From positions 1,240,001 through 1,304,000 of the forward strand of contig NZ_CP033878.1 of assembly GCF_009690625.1 (NCBI RefSeq): DNA of 64,000 nucleotides. Reading direction: 5' to 3'. Source of the DNA: Halorhabdus sp. CBA1104. GTDB lineage: Archaea; Halobacteriota; Halobacteria; Halobacteriales; Haloarculaceae. Positions 34,784-44,419 of the stretch are shown here, in pieces. Under the pieces are notes generated by a model. It saw only the letters and a list, made by a program, of their open reading frames with translations. It was not told the DNA's origin and searched no databases. Positions within the stretch are counted from its first letter, which is position 1, and each line of letters opens with the position of its first letter. Position numbers and translations under genes: made by a program.

Positions 34784-35965
34784 TCAGTTCGCTGTCGAGA
34801 CGATCTTGATGACGTCTCCCTCTTCGAGTTCCGTGTCCTCGGCGATCCGTCTGTTCTCGCGGGCGTCGACGGCGTGGAGGTACCCGTCACCGATGTCCGA
34901 GTGGACGGCGTAGGCCAAATCCAGCGGCGTCGATCCGTCTGGGAGGAGGAACGCGTCGGGTAGCATGTTCCCCTGGCCGTCGGTCCAGTGGGTTTCGTCT
35001 TGGACCGGGTAGACAGTGATGTGATCGAGGACGTCGTATGCCGCCTCGTCCAGTGCGGTCTGGACGCCCGTCCCACCGTGATCGGCCATTACCTCGCGGA
35101 TCTGTTCGAGTCCCTGCCGTTGGTCGTCGCTGACCTCCCCGTGGATCTCGAAATCCTCGTCGCCCGGGTCGTACGCGAGGGCGTCTGCCTCGCTCGCCCG
35201 ACGGAGGGCGAGTTCGCCATCGGCCGTCGACGGGATCGTCGCCTCGTTGCGCTCTTTGAGCCGCTGGACGTTCTCGGAGCTGGCGGCGTCGGCCTTGTTC
35301 GCGACGACGACGATGGGTTTGGTCCGCTCGCGAATCTCCCGGGCCAGAGCCTCGCGGTGATCGTCGGTCCAGGCGATCGGGTCCGCGGGATACTCCACAC
35401 TCCGGAGCGTCCGGGCGACGTCGAGTTCCGTCGCGCCCACGCCCGTCAGAAACTCCGTCAGTGCCTCGTCGAGATCGAAATCCGGCGAGCGGGACTGGCG
35501 CTCGACGGTCTCCCAGTTGCGTTCGACGACGCTCGCCAGCCAGAGGTCCATCTCTTCTTCGATGAAATCCAGATCCTCGACGGGATCGTGTTCGCCGACC
35601 CCGACCGGTTCGCCTTCTTCGTCGGTCGCCCCGGCCGCGTCGACGACGTGCAAGATCGCGTCGGCGTCGGTCAACTCGTCGAGGAACTGGTTACCCAGTC
35701 CTCGCCCCTCGTGGGCACCTGGGACTAACCCGGCGACATCGAGCAACTCGACGGGAACGTACCGTTTCCCGTCGTGACAATGATCGCTGTCACAGCGCTG
35801 CTCGCGGTCGAGACACGGACAGTCGGTGCGGACGTGGCTCACTCCGCGATTCGCGTCGATCGTCGTAAACGGGTAGTTAGCGACGTCGACGTCAGCCATC
35901 GTCGCCGCGCGATAGAAGGTGGACTTGCCGGCGTTTGGCTTGCCGGCAAGCGCGAGTGAGAGCAT
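34784..35965 (-). CDS. ychF: YchF/Ola1-type GTPase (redox-regulated ATPase)
   Basis: A 393-residue Obg-superfamily P-loop protein: Walker A AGKPNAGKST at residues 7-16, switch region YPFTTIDANRG, DVAGLVPGAHEGRGLGNQFL and a C-terminal TGS domain. The G4 motif is VVANKADA. The family binds ribosomes and often prefers ATP. The ATG at 35965 gives MLSLALAG; the longer frame from a TTG at 36061 has non-coding composition. Confidence 0.92.
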   Translation of the reverse strand: MLSLALAGKPNAGKSTFYRAATMADVDVANYPFTTIDANRGVSHVRTDCPCLDREQRCDSDHCHDGKRYVPVELLDVAGLVPGAHEGRGLGNQFLDELTDADAILHVVDAAGATDEEGEPVGVGEHDPVEDLDFIEEEMDLWLASVVERNWETVERQSRSPDFDLDEALTEFLTGVGATELDVARTLRSVEYPADPIAWTDDHREALAREIRERTKPIVVVANKADAASSENVQRLKERNEATIPSTADGELALRRASEADALAYDPGDEDFEIHGEVSDDQRQGLEQIREVMADHGGTGVQTALDEAAYDVLDHITVYPVQDETHWTDGQGNMLPDAFLLPDGSTPLDLAYAVHSDIGDGYLHAVDARENRRIAEDTELEEGDVIKIVSTAN

Positions 35966-36088
35966 GCTCCGCCATACCGAAGCGAACAGTTTCCCACTTT
36001 CGGTTAGCTCTGATGAGCGCTTCAGACGAGACACCGAATGCCCGGCCGTAGCTGTTGGCAATGAACGACGAATGGCGTCGCCGACCGT

Positions 36089-36712
36089 TCAAGCGTCGGT
36101 CATCTGGACGATCTGAATGAGCGAGTAGATCGGCACGCCTTCGACCGTATCGTCGCCGTGTTTATCCGTGAGAACGACACCGGCGACTGGATTACCACCG
36201 CGTTCACGGACAACCTGGATGGTCTCTGTCATCGTCTTGCCCGTGTCGATGTTGTCGTCGACGATGTAGCAGTCCCGATCACGGATCGACGCGAAGTTCC
36301 GCGAGAACGACCCAACATCCTCCTGTTCGTCGTCGTCCCAGCGGTGCTTGCTCGGCGTATAGACGCTCAGGTCCGTTTCGAGATCGCGCGCGACGGTCGT
36401 CGCCAGCGGTCCGCCAGATTTGCCGATCCCGATCGTCAAGTCGACCGCTTCGCCTTCTTTCGAGAGGAGATCCGCCATCGCGCGACCGACGTAGGACAGT
36501 CGTTGGCTGTCTCGGCCCACTGCACTCCAGTCGACGTGGATGTCGTGGGGTTTCTCGGTAGTGCTGTCGGCGGCGTCGCCACCGTCGGTCTGCTCGACCA
36601 GCCAGCTTGCAGTCTCCCGGGAAACGTTCAACTCGTCCGCGATTTCGCCTTTCGAGAGGCCCAGTCCAGTGAGTTCCTCGGCACCGTCGATGAGATCGTC
36701 CAGTGACTTCAT
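36089..36712 (-). CDS. gfcR: Phosphoribosyltransferase-like transcriptional regulator GfcR
   Basis: A 207-residue protein joining an N-terminal helix-turn-helix (LSKGEIADELNVSRETASWLVEQ, about residues 18-42) to an orotate-phosphoribosyltransferase fold with the PRPP motif CYIVDDNIDTGKTM. In Haloferax the GfcR protein of this architecture regulates genes of sugar catabolism rather than pyrimidine synthesis. Location between ychF and a small helical gene gives no direct target. Confidence 0.88.
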   Translation of the reverse strand: MKSLDDLIDGAEELTGLGLSKGEIADELNVSRETASWLVEQTDGGDAADSTTEKPHDIHVDWSAVGRDSQRLSYVGRAMADLLSKEGEAVDLTIGIGKSGGPLATTVARDLETDLSVYTPSKHRWDDDEQEDVGSFSRNFASIRDRDCYIVDDNIDTGKTMTETIQVVRERGGNPVAGVVLTDKHGDDTVEGVPIYSLIQIVQMTDA

Positions 36713-36777
36713 CGACAGGAACTATCGAGCCTGAAACGGAAAACGATTGATTTTGCCCACCCCGCTCTCAGCGGCCA

Positions 36778-37311
36778 TCACTCGCCGTCGCCGTTTCGCT
36801 CGTCGGTGTCTGGCCCGTCTGTGGGACCGGCGTCGTACTGCGCTTTGAGGGAGGCCAGTTCCGCGTCGACGTCGACGGCCACCGCGTCGTCTTGGGCCTT
36901 TTCGGGCAGTTGCTCTTCGAGCCGTCGGTTGAGCCGCTGGGCGTCCGAGAGCAGTTCGGTCGTCCGTTCGTCGGCTGATTCGGTATCGATTCTGGACTGG
37001 ACCTCCGAAAGAGCCTCGTCGATTCGATCGACGACGGACCGGCCAACTGCCGGGGCCGTCGACTCCTCGACCGGTCGGTCAGTATCGTCGGCCAGTTCGA
37101 GCGCTCGCTGTAGCAATTGGAGTAGCTTGATGTTCGTCTGGAGGACCAGAATCGTCGCCGGGATCGTCACCTCGGTCGTAAATCGTCGCAGGCGGTCGAG
37201 GCCACGACGGTGCTGTGACCCGGCCCCGACCGTCCGCTGTAGCTCCTGGAGCGTGCCGAGGAGTTCGGCCACCAGTTCCCGGGGCGCGGGATCCACTGAT
37301 TGGTCACTCAT
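36778..37311 (-). CDS. Haloarchaeal helical hypothetical protein
   Basis: A 177-residue predominantly helical, acidic protein (LVAELLGTLQELQRTVG, TILVLQTNIKLLQLLQRALELADD, RLNRRLEEQLPE). No family is recognised by name. The ATG at 37311 (MSDQSVDPAPREL) follows a TATA-like TTTAAGG at about 37331-37338; the frame extending to 37401 has non-coding composition. Confidence 0.65.
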   Translation of the reverse strand: MSDQSVDPAPRELVAELLGTLQELQRTVGAGSQHRRGLDRLRRFTTEVTIPATILVLQTNIKLLQLLQRALELADDTDRPVEESTAPAVGRSVVDRIDEALSEVQSRIDTESADERTTELLSDAQRLNRRLEEQLPEKAQDDAVAVDVDAELASLKAQYDAGPTDGPDTDERNGDGE

Positions 37312-37566
37312 CAGCCGTATTTCGAAAGCGAGCCTTAAAGATCCGAGTAACGAGGCGAGCTTCGAGGCCGGTCGATGCGGTGGGCCACGAACCCCGGCCA
37401 CAGGTAGAAATATCAGTACAATAATCGACAGTCGGTATCACACCCCGCTTTCGAAATCCGGCGTTTTCACGCCCCTCCGGTCGAAGAATGTGCACGTCAA
37501 TCTGTACCAGACGGCAACGATTCAGGTAAATATTTCCCCCGCGATGCCCGACTTCCAAGGGATACG

Positions 37567-39660
37567 ATGGGCCAATTAGATACCTTATTCGCGCCCGAGC
37601 GAGTTGCAGTGGTCGGAGCCACCGAAAGCGACGGCTCCGTCGGGCGGGCTATCATGGAGAACCTTCTGGACGGCTACGTCGGAGACGTCGTGCCGATCAA
37701 TCCCAGTTCCGAGGACGTATTCGGACTGGAGTGTTACGACACTCTCACCGACGTCGACGGTATCGATCTCGCCGTCGTGGTCGTCCCACCACAGATCGTC
37801 AACAGCGTGCTGCAGGATGCCGGAGAAGCCGGGATCCAGGACGTCGCGGTCATTACAGCCGGGTTCGGCGAGTCCGGCAGTGAGGGCGTCAAGCGCGAAC
37901 AAGAGATGCGAGAGATCGCCACCGAGTACGATATCAACCTCGTCGGCCCCAACTGCCTGGGGGTCATCTCGACGTCACTCGGCATGAACGCCACGTTCAC
38001 CGAGAAATCGGCCATAGAGGGCAACATCTCCTTTATGAGCCAGTCCGGGGCGTTCATCTCGGCTGTCCTCGACTGGGCCGGCGACCACAACGTCGGGTTC
38101 AACGACATCGTCTCGCTTGGCAACAAAGCTGTCCTCGACGAAGGGTCGTTCATCGACTACTGGGGCGACGATCCCGATACCGACGTGATCCTCGGCTACC
38201 TCGAAGACATCGAAAACGGTCGAGAGTTCATCGAGACCGCCAGAGAGGTCACCAAAGAGACGCCGATCGTCGCAGTCAAGTCCGGTCGCACGGAAGCCGG
38301 TGCCTCCGCCGCGGCCTCTCACACCGGGGCGATCGCCGGCAGCGAGCGTGCCTACGAGGCCGGCCTCGAACAGGCTGGTGTGATCCGGGCCAACAGCGTC
38401 CAAGAACTGTTCGACTTCGCGACGATTCTGGGCGACCAGCCCCTGCCCGAGAGCAACAACATCGCGATCGTCACCAACGCCGGCGGACCCGGCGTGATGG
38501 CCACTGACGCGATCGGTGATTCGAGCCTCGAAATGGCATCGTTCACCGACGAGACCCTGGAAGGCCTCGAGGAAGCGATGCCCGAGGAAGCAAACATCTT
38601 CAATCCGGTCGACGTGCTCGGGGACGCCTCCGCGGAAACCTACGAACAGGCACTCGATATCGTCCTCGACGATCCGAACGTCGGCTCGGTCATCGTCGTC
38701 TCCTCGCCCCAGTCGATCGACTTCGAGGCACTCGCAGACGTCATGATCGACAAACACGAGGAATACGGCGTCCCGATGGCAGCCAGCCTGATGGGCGGCG
38801 AAACTGCCGAAAAACCAGCCGAGATGCTCGGTAAGGCCGGGATCCCCTCGTATTTCGATCCAGCACGTGGTGTCAACAGTCTGGACGCCCTCTGGGAGTA
38901 CGCCGAAATCCAGAGCCACGAGTACGTCGCCTCGACCGACTTCGACGTCGACCGCGAGCGTGCCCGTGAGATCCTCGAACGGACCAAAGAGCGAGACACC
39001 AACAAACTCGGCGTCGAAGCCATGGAACTGCTCGAGGCCTACGGTATCCCGATGCCCGACAGTGCCATCGCGACGAACAAGACCGAAGCTGTCCAGGCGG
39101 CCGGCGAGATCGACGGCAACGTCGTGATGAAGATCGTCAGCCCGGATATCCTCCACAAATCAGACATCGGCGGCGTCGAAGTCGGCGTCCCCGACGACGA
39201 GGTCGCCGACACCTACGACGATCTCATTGCCCGGGCACGAAACTACCAGCCCGACGCGACGATTCTGGGCGTCCAGCTTCAGGAGATGGCCGATCTCGAC
39301 GACGGTACCGAAACCATCGTCGGCATCAACCGCGACCCGCAGTTCGGTCCACTCGTGATGTTCGGACTGGGCGGGATCTTCGTGGAAGTGCTCGAAGACG
39401 CCACGTTCCGGGTCGCACCAGTCAGTGAACCCGAAGCCGAAGAGATGATCGACGAAATCGAGTCCGCGCCACTACTTCGTGGCGCGCGTGGCCGGGAGCC
39501 AGTGGACGAAGCCGCTGTCGTCGAGACCATCCAGCGCATCTCACAGCTCGTTACCGACTTCCCGTCGATCCTCGAGCTCGACATCAACCCACTCGTCGCG
39601 ACACCGGACGGTGTCTCGGCAGTCGACATCCGCCTGACAGTCGACCAGGAAGAGCTGTAA
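37567..39660 (+). CDS. ADP-forming acetate-CoA ligase, fused alpha-beta form
   Basis: A 697-residue acyl-CoA synthetase that makes ATP from ADP, phosphate and acetyl-CoA, the archaeal route for acetate excretion. The CoA-binding Rossmann domain (1-130: VAVVGATESDGSVGRAI), the succinyl-CoA-ligase-like domains with the phospho-His about 252 in AASHTGAIAGS, and the C-terminal ATP-grasp domain (KIVSPDILHKSDIGGV, LELDINPLVA) are fused in the usual haloarchaeal order. An AT-rich stretch with TAAATATTT lies about 40 nt upstream. A phosphotransacetylase-like gene follows on the same strand. Confidence 0.93.
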   Translation: MGQLDTLFAPERVAVVGATESDGSVGRAIMENLLDGYVGDVVPINPSSEDVFGLECYDTLTDVDGIDLAVVVVPPQIVNSVLQDAGEAGIQDVAVITAGFGESGSEGVKREQEMREIATEYDINLVGPNCLGVISTSLGMNATFTEKSAIEGNISFMSQSGAFISAVLDWAGDHNVGFNDIVSLGNKAVLDEGSFIDYWGDDPDTDVILGYLEDIENGREFIETAREVTKETPIVAVKSGRTEAGASAAASHTGAIAGSERAYEAGLEQAGVIRANSVQELFDFATILGDQPLPESNNIAIVTNAGGPGVMATDAIGDSSLEMASFTDETLEGLEEAMPEEANIFNPVDVLGDASAETYEQALDIVLDDPNVGSVIVVSSPQSIDFEALADVMIDKHEEYGVPMAASLMGGETAEKPAEMLGKAGIPSYFDPARGVNSLDALWEYAEIQSHEYVASTDFDVDRERAREILERTKERDTNKLGVEAMELLEAYGIPMPDSAIATNKTEAVQAAGEIDGNVVMKIVSPDILHKSDIGGVEVGVPDDEVADTYDDLIARARNYQPDATILGVQLQEMADLDDGTETIVGINRDPQFGPLVMFGLGGIFVEVLEDATFRVAPVSEPEAEEMIDEIESAPLLRGARGREPVDEAAVVETIQRISQLVTDFPSILELDINPLVATPDGVSAVDIRLTVDQEEL

Positions 39661-39723
39661 GTCCCCCCGGACTGGACGGCGATCGGGAGGAGCTTTAAAT
39701 CAGTCGGCATCGTAAGGGTTCAC

Positions 39724-40800
39724 ATGGACCCGATACTGGTTACCTCAACCGAAGAAGCGACCGGGAAAACCGCTGTTTCTCTGGCGATTGCAAAGCTCGG
39801 CGACGCAGCCGGCCATAGCGTCGGCTACATGAAGCCGAAAGGCACCCGCCTCCAGAGTGCAACCGGGAAAACCAGAGACGAGGATCCGATGCTCGCGCGG
39901 CAACTGCTGGGGCTGGACGCCGAGATGCACGAACTGGAACCGATCGTCTACACGCCCACCTTCGTCCAGGAAGCCATCCAGGGTCGGGAAAAGCCTGCGG
40001 AACTGCGCGATCGAGTCTTAGAGAACTACGAGAAGATGGCCAGCGACCGTGACATGATGGTCATCGAAGGCACCGACCGGCTCGTCACTGGCGGTATCGT
40101 CGATCTGACGGACAACGACATCGCCGAGATGCTCGATGCCAAGGTTGTGCTGCTCTCACGATACGACGAACCAGAAGACGTCGACGACATCCTGGCCGCC
40201 GCCGAGACGCTCGGTGATTCACTGGCCGGCGTCCTGTTCAACGCCGTCCCCGACTCGGTGTTCGATCAGTTGACGACCGATGTCGTACCGTTCCTCGAAA
40301 ATCGTGACATCCCGGTTCTGGGCGTCGTCCCACGCGTCCAGGAACTGGCCGGGCTGACGGTCGACGACTTGGCTGAACGGCTCGGTGCCGAAGTACTGAC
40401 TGAAAACGCCGGTACGGATCTGTTCGTCGAACGGTTTACCGTCGGCGCGATGTCCGGTGAGTCAGCACTGACGCAGTTCCGCCGGATGCAAAACGCGGTG
40501 ATGATCACCAGCGGCGATCGGCCGGAAATCATCACGGCGGCCCTGGAAGCGTCCGGCATCAAGTGTATCGTCCTCGGTGGCGGGTTCCGACCGTCGAGTG
40601 CCATCGTCGGGCGGGCCGAAGAGGAAGGGGTACCGGTTCTCCTCTTGCAATCGGATACCCGAATGGTGATCGATCGCACCGAGGACTTCCTCAAGACCGG
40701 GCCGACGCGCAGTCCGGGGACCGTCGAGCGGATGCAGGAACTCCTCGACGACCACGCCGACGTCAGCCCACTCCTCGACGACCCGGCAGGCGAGGACTGA
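39724..40800 (+). CDS. Phosphotransacetylase N-domain-like protein (P-loop plus DRTGG)
   Basis: A 358-residue protein with a dethiobiotin-synthetase-like P-loop domain (VTSTEEATGKTAVSLAIAKL at the N terminus, VIEGTDRL) and a C-terminal DRTGG domain (FTVGAMSGESALTQF, ALEASGIKCIVLGGG). This architecture equals the N-terminal part of long phosphotransacetylases but lacks their catalytic domain, so it is more likely a regulator of acetate metabolism than an enzyme. It follows the acetyl-CoA ligase by 63 nt with its own TATA-like TTTAAAT 28 nt before the ATG. Confidence 0.82.
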   Translation: MDPILVTSTEEATGKTAVSLAIAKLGDAAGHSVGYMKPKGTRLQSATGKTRDEDPMLARQLLGLDAEMHELEPIVYTPTFVQEAIQGREKPAELRDRVLENYEKMASDRDMMVIEGTDRLVTGGIVDLTDNDIAEMLDAKVVLLSRYDEPEDVDDILAAAETLGDSLAGVLFNAVPDSVFDQLTTDVVPFLENRDIPVLGVVPRVQELAGLTVDDLAERLGAEVLTENAGTDLFVERFTVGAMSGESALTQFRRMQNAVMITSGDRPEIITAALEASGIKCIVLGGGFRPSSAIVGRAEEEGVPVLLLQSDTRMVIDRTEDFLKTGPTRSPGTVERMQELLDDHADVSPLLDDPAGED

Positions 40801-40877
40801 AACCACGGGTCGGCCTGTCCTTTCAGCGTCTGATAACGGTCTCAGGACTTATGCTGTTCTAGAACGTACACCAGCGT

Positions 40878-40924
40878 GGAGCCAACCGGCTCCGTATTGT
40901 CACACGCAGGGGGCACTGCCCCCT
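40878..40924. terminator. Two adjacent GC-rich hairpins (terminator or small RNA)
   Basis: GGAGCC-AACC-GGCTCC (40878-40893) is a perfect 6-bp stem with a tetraloop. AGGGGGC-ACT-GCCCCCT (40908-40924) is a perfect 7-bp stem, followed by a C/T-rich run. They lie in a 200-bp gap between the phosphotransacetylase-like gene and hflX and could mark a transcript end or a structured RNA. Otherwise the gap shows no gene. Confidence 0.4.
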
Positions 40925-41000
40925 TCGTTCCCCTTTGCAATCGCTCCGTCGAGCGCACCGACCGAGGCTTGAATAACACCCACGACGTAGGCCCCGTTGA

Positions 41001-42314
41001 GTGACTGGGACAACCGAAGATACCGACGCAGCGATCATCGTCAAGCGTGTCGAAGACGGGAGTGCCAACACCGACGAAATCGAGCGGTTGACTGCTGCTG
41101 CCGGCTATCGCGTCGCCGGAGTCGTGACACAGACCAGAACCGAAGATCCGGCCTACCACATCGGGAAAGGCAAAGCCAGCGAGGTCGCCGAGCGCGTCCG
41201 AGAAGCCGACGCGAGTCTCGTGATCTTCGACAACCAGCTCGGGCCGTATCAGACGTTCAATCTCGGGACCGAACTCCCCGAGAGCGTCCGGCTGCTCGAT
41301 CGGTTCCGACTCATTCTGGAAATCTTCGGCCAGCGTGCCCAGACACGCAAAGCCCAACTCCAGGTCGAACTCGCGGAGTTACGCTACGAACTCCCGCGGG
41401 CCGAGGCAAAAGCCAGCTTGGCCAAACGCGACGAGCGACCGGGGTTTATGGGTCTTGGCGAGTACGACGAGAGCCGCGAAGAGGACATCAAAGCCCAGAT
41501 TTCGCGGATCCGAGACGAACTCGAACAGATCGAACAGACCGACCAGCATCGTCGCGAACAACGCCGGGAATCGGGCTTCGATCTCGTCGCGCTGGCAGGG
41601 TACACGAACGCCGGAAAGTCGACGCTGTTGCGCCGACTCGCTGCCGATCTCGACGTCGGGGAAAACGAAGACGTCCACCCGGACTTGGACCCGACAGCCG
41701 AGTCCGAGGATCGACTGTTTACGACACTGGGCACGACGACCCGGCGAGCAGATATCGACCGACGGGACGTGCTCGTGACCGACACCGTCGGGTTCATCTC
41801 GGATCTGCCCCACTGGCTGGTCGAATCGTTCAAGTCGACGCTGGATTCGGTCTACCGGGCCGATCTCGTCTTGCTGGTCGTCGACGTCAGCGAACCGATC
41901 GAACAGATCCGTGAGAAACTCGTCACGTCTCACGACACGCTGTATGAACGCAACGAGGCCCCGATCCTCACGGTCCTCAACAAGATCGATACGGTCGAGG
42001 CAGACGAACTACAGCACAAACGCGAGCAACTCTCCGCGTTGGCCCCGAACCCAGTCGCCGTCAGCGCGCGAACGGGCGAGAACGTCGATGGGCTCCGGGA
42101 CCGTATCGACGCGGAACTGCCAGCACTCGAACGCGAACGACTCGTCTTGCCGATGTCGAACGATGCGATGAGCGTCGTCTCCTGGATTCACGACCACGCG
42201 CACGTCGAAAGCGTCGAGTACGGCGAGCAGATCGTCGTCGAGTTCGAAGGCCGACCGGCGATCATCGAGCAATCACGGTCGAAAGCAGGCAACCTCGGCG
42301 AAGCCACAGCCTGA
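41001..42314 (+). CDS. hflX: GTPase HflX
   Basis: A 437-residue protein of the Obg-HflX superfamily. The N-terminal domain contains the signature YHIGKGKASEVA and VIFDNQLGPYQTFNLG, followed by a coiled-coil linker (residues about 120-190). The G domain has GYTNAGKST, DTVGFISDLPHWLVESF and NKID motifs. HflX proteins bind ribosomes and help recycle stalled or stressed ones. Start is a GTG at 41001. No hfq or hflKC gene is near, as expected in archaea. Confidence 0.93.
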   Translation: MTGTTEDTDAAIIVKRVEDGSANTDEIERLTAAAGYRVAGVVTQTRTEDPAYHIGKGKASEVAERVREADASLVIFDNQLGPYQTFNLGTELPESVRLLDRFRLILEIFGQRAQTRKAQLQVELAELRYELPRAEAKASLAKRDERPGFMGLGEYDESREEDIKAQISRIRDELEQIEQTDQHRREQRRESGFDLVALAGYTNAGKSTLLRRLAADLDVGENEDVHPDLDPTAESEDRLFTTLGTTTRRADIDRRDVLVTDTVGFISDLPHWLVESFKSTLDSVYRADLVLLVVDVSEPIEQIREKLVTSHDTLYERNEAPILTVLNKIDTVEADELQHKREQLSALAPNPVAVSARTGENVDGLRDRIDAELPALERERLVLPMSNDAMSVVSWIHDHAHVESVEYGEQIVVEFEGRPAIIEQSRSKAGNLGEATA

Positions 42315-42349
42315 GGAGTGCGTGCCAGCCGCCGGCGAGCCAGCGCCGA

Positions 42350-42796
42350 TCAGTCGTCGTCCCGTTCCCGTTCGAGCGCCCGTTCACGTAACTGTTTACA
42401 GCGATCGCCCTCAGCGGTCAGGTCAGGGACGCTGATCGGCGAGCCGTCCTCGTCGATAGCCACGAAGACGAATCTGGATCCGGTGGTCACTTCTCGATCA
42501 CCCGTGGCTGGGTCCTCGCGGGCAGCCTCCAGAGCGACTTTGACGCTCGTGCGACCGGTCGCGTAGGCATAAGACTCGATGACGACGATATCGCCAGTCG
42601 GCACCGGACGGTGAAAGTTCATCTCGTCGATCGAAGCCGTGACGCAGGGCTCGCCCGAGGCCCGCATCGCCGACATCGCGCCGAGTTCGTCCATCCACTT
42701 CATGACGTTGCCACCGTGGACGGTGCCGTAGTTGTTGGCGTGGTTGGGCTGGACCCGCCAGCGGTTCTCCAAATACGTCTCACTGATCGTCGGCAT
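42350..42796 (-). CDS. Acyl-CoA thioesterase (hotdog fold, YciA/BFIT type)
   Basis: A 148-residue hotdog-fold thioesterase. The catalytic-region pattern NYGTVHGGNVMKWMDELGAMSAMRASG, with the helix following an Asn/His-Gly-Gly turn, and the strand ETYLENRWRVQPNH fit the acyl-CoA hydrolase family. It would cleave CoA thioesters in the cytoplasm. The ATG at 42796 (MPTISETYLENRW) starts the conserved part. Confidence 0.88.
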   Translation of the reverse strand: MPTISETYLENRWRVQPNHANNYGTVHGGNVMKWMDELGAMSAMRASGEPCVTASIDEMNFHRPVPTGDIVVIESYAYATGRTSVKVALEAAREDPATGDREVTTGSRFVFVAIDEDGSPISVPDLTAEGDRCKQLRERALERERDDD

Positions 42797-42866
42797 CGTT
42801 CGGGTATTGCCCCGTGTACTTGTGATTGTACCGGCCGCGTCGTGAACGCACTGCACCCGGTCGAGC

Positions 42867-44321
42867 TCACTCGATCCGATCACGCCACAGTACACGCGAC
42901 ACCGCATCCGGGAGATCCGTCGCGACGAGCCCGTAGCCCTGCTCGTCGACGACTAGATCACCGGCCCGCCCGGTGACGAACGCACCGAGCGATGCGGCGG
43001 GGTGAGGATCGAGTGTGGCCGCGAGTGCTCCCGTAACCCCCGCCAGCACGTCGCCGGTGCCGCCGACGGTCATGCCGGGGTTCCCAGTGCGGTTGATGCG
43101 CGTCTGCGTGCCGTCCGAGATGATATCGTCGGGTCCTTTCAGGAGGATTGTTCCATCGAGATCGCCAGCCAGGTCCGCGACGGCTGTCGTCCGTGCCGCC
43201 AGGTCGTCCATCGAGCGCCCGCCCATACGCTCGAACTCACTGGCGTGTGGGGTACAGATCAGTGTGGCGTCCGTCTCGACAGCCGAGACGATCGCGAGCG
43301 GGTCGGCGTCGACGATCGCCCGTCCCTCGTACTCTTCGAGGAACGCGCGGGCCGCTTGCAACGTTTCGTCGGCTCGCCCGAGACCGGGGCCAACGACGAC
43401 GCTATCGTGGTCGGCTGCCAGGTCGAGAACGCGCGTGACGTTCTCGGGGGAGAGTCGGTCGCCGTCGAACGAGCGGACGATCAGGTTCTCGCTGTAGCCC
43501 TGGATCTCCGGGGCGATCGTCTCGGGACAGGCCACCCGGACGAGATCAGCGCCCGCACGGAGGGCCGACTGTGCCGCGAGAGCCGGCCCACCGGTGTAGG
43601 GACCGCCACCGACGATCAGTACCTCGCCGAACGCACCCTTGTGGCTATTGGCCGGCCGGGAGAGGCGGCGGAGATCACCACGTTCGACGACGCGCTCGGC
43701 AGCGTCGGGGATACCGATGTCCGCGACCTCAACTGGTGCGTCTACGTCTGCAAGCCCGGGCTTGGGCTTGTGAAACGTGACGATGTGATCCGGGTCGACG
43801 GCATTTTCGGCAAGCGTCCCCGAGGCAGCGTCGAGTCCAGACGGGACATCGACGCTGACGACGGTTGCCTCGGCATCGTTGATCGCCGCGCTCGCAGTCG
43901 CGACGGGTTCACGTACCGGGCCGGCGATACCGGTGCCGAGCATCGCATCGACGATCACGTCGGGGTCGTCGAGATCGAACGCCGTCGAGTCGGTGACAGT
44001 GCGCGTCTCGATGTCGGTCCGTTCGAGTGCCGTCCAGTTCTCGCGAGCGATGTCAGTCGTGATCGATTCAGGACGACCCAGCAACGTGACGCGAACGGGA
44101 AAGGCCTCGAGAAAGCGAGCGGCGACGAACGCGTCACCACCGTTGTTTCCACGTCCGGCGACGATCTCGACGCGATCGTCCGGTGTTGCGACGTCCGTCA
44201 CGGCCGCAGCGACGGCGTTACCGCTCGATTCCATCAACTGCTTTCGTGACACCCCCAAGGCGGTGGCGTTGGCGTCGATAACACCCATTTCCGCGCCGGT
44301 GATGACAGTCCCGAAACTCAT
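42867..44321 (-). CDS. nnr: Bifunctional NAD(P)H-hydrate epimerase/dehydratase
   Basis: A 484-residue repair enzyme. The N-terminal YjeF_N domain (about 1-215) has GRGNNGGDAFVAARFL and VDAMLGTGI, VDVPSGLDA; the C-terminal ADP-dependent dehydratase domain (about 220-484) has HKGAFGEVLIVGG, VVGPGLG and NPGMTVGGTGDVLAGV with its catalytic Asp. It restores hydrated NAD(P)H. Both catalytic regions look intact. Confidence 0.93.
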   Translation of the reverse strand: MSFGTVITGAEMGVIDANATALGVSRKQLMESSGNAVAAAVTDVATPDDRVEIVAGRGNNGGDAFVAARFLEAFPVRVTLLGRPESITTDIARENWTALERTDIETRTVTDSTAFDLDDPDVIVDAMLGTGIAGPVREPVATASAAINDAEATVVSVDVPSGLDAASGTLAENAVDPDHIVTFHKPKPGLADVDAPVEVADIGIPDAAERVVERGDLRRLSRPANSHKGAFGEVLIVGGGPYTGGPALAAQSALRAGADLVRVACPETIAPEIQGYSENLIVRSFDGDRLSPENVTRVLDLAADHDSVVVGPGLGRADETLQAARAFLEEYEGRAIVDADPLAIVSAVETDATLICTPHASEFERMGGRSMDDLAARTTAVADLAGDLDGTILLKGPDDIISDGTQTRINRTGNPGMTVGGTGDVLAGVTGALAATLDPHPAASLGAFVTGRAGDLVVDEQGYGLVATDLPDAVSRVLWRDRIE

Positions 44322-44419
44322 GGGCCGTCGTTGACTCGCAGTCGGGTTAACTGTTCAGATTTCAAATATTGAAACCAGGACCGTCCGCTTTTGGGCATCG
44401 ATACCCAACGTCCGTTACC

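Noticed and set aside
37975-39156. Long minus-strand open frame (393 codons) inside the acetyl-CoA ligase gene
   Set aside because: Opposite strand of a well-supported enzyme gene; composition (HHD, VVVGV runs) is typical of GC-rich antisense frames and no family motif is present.
43002-44249. 415-codon plus-strand frame over nnr
   Set aside because: Antisense shadow of an intact bifunctional enzyme.
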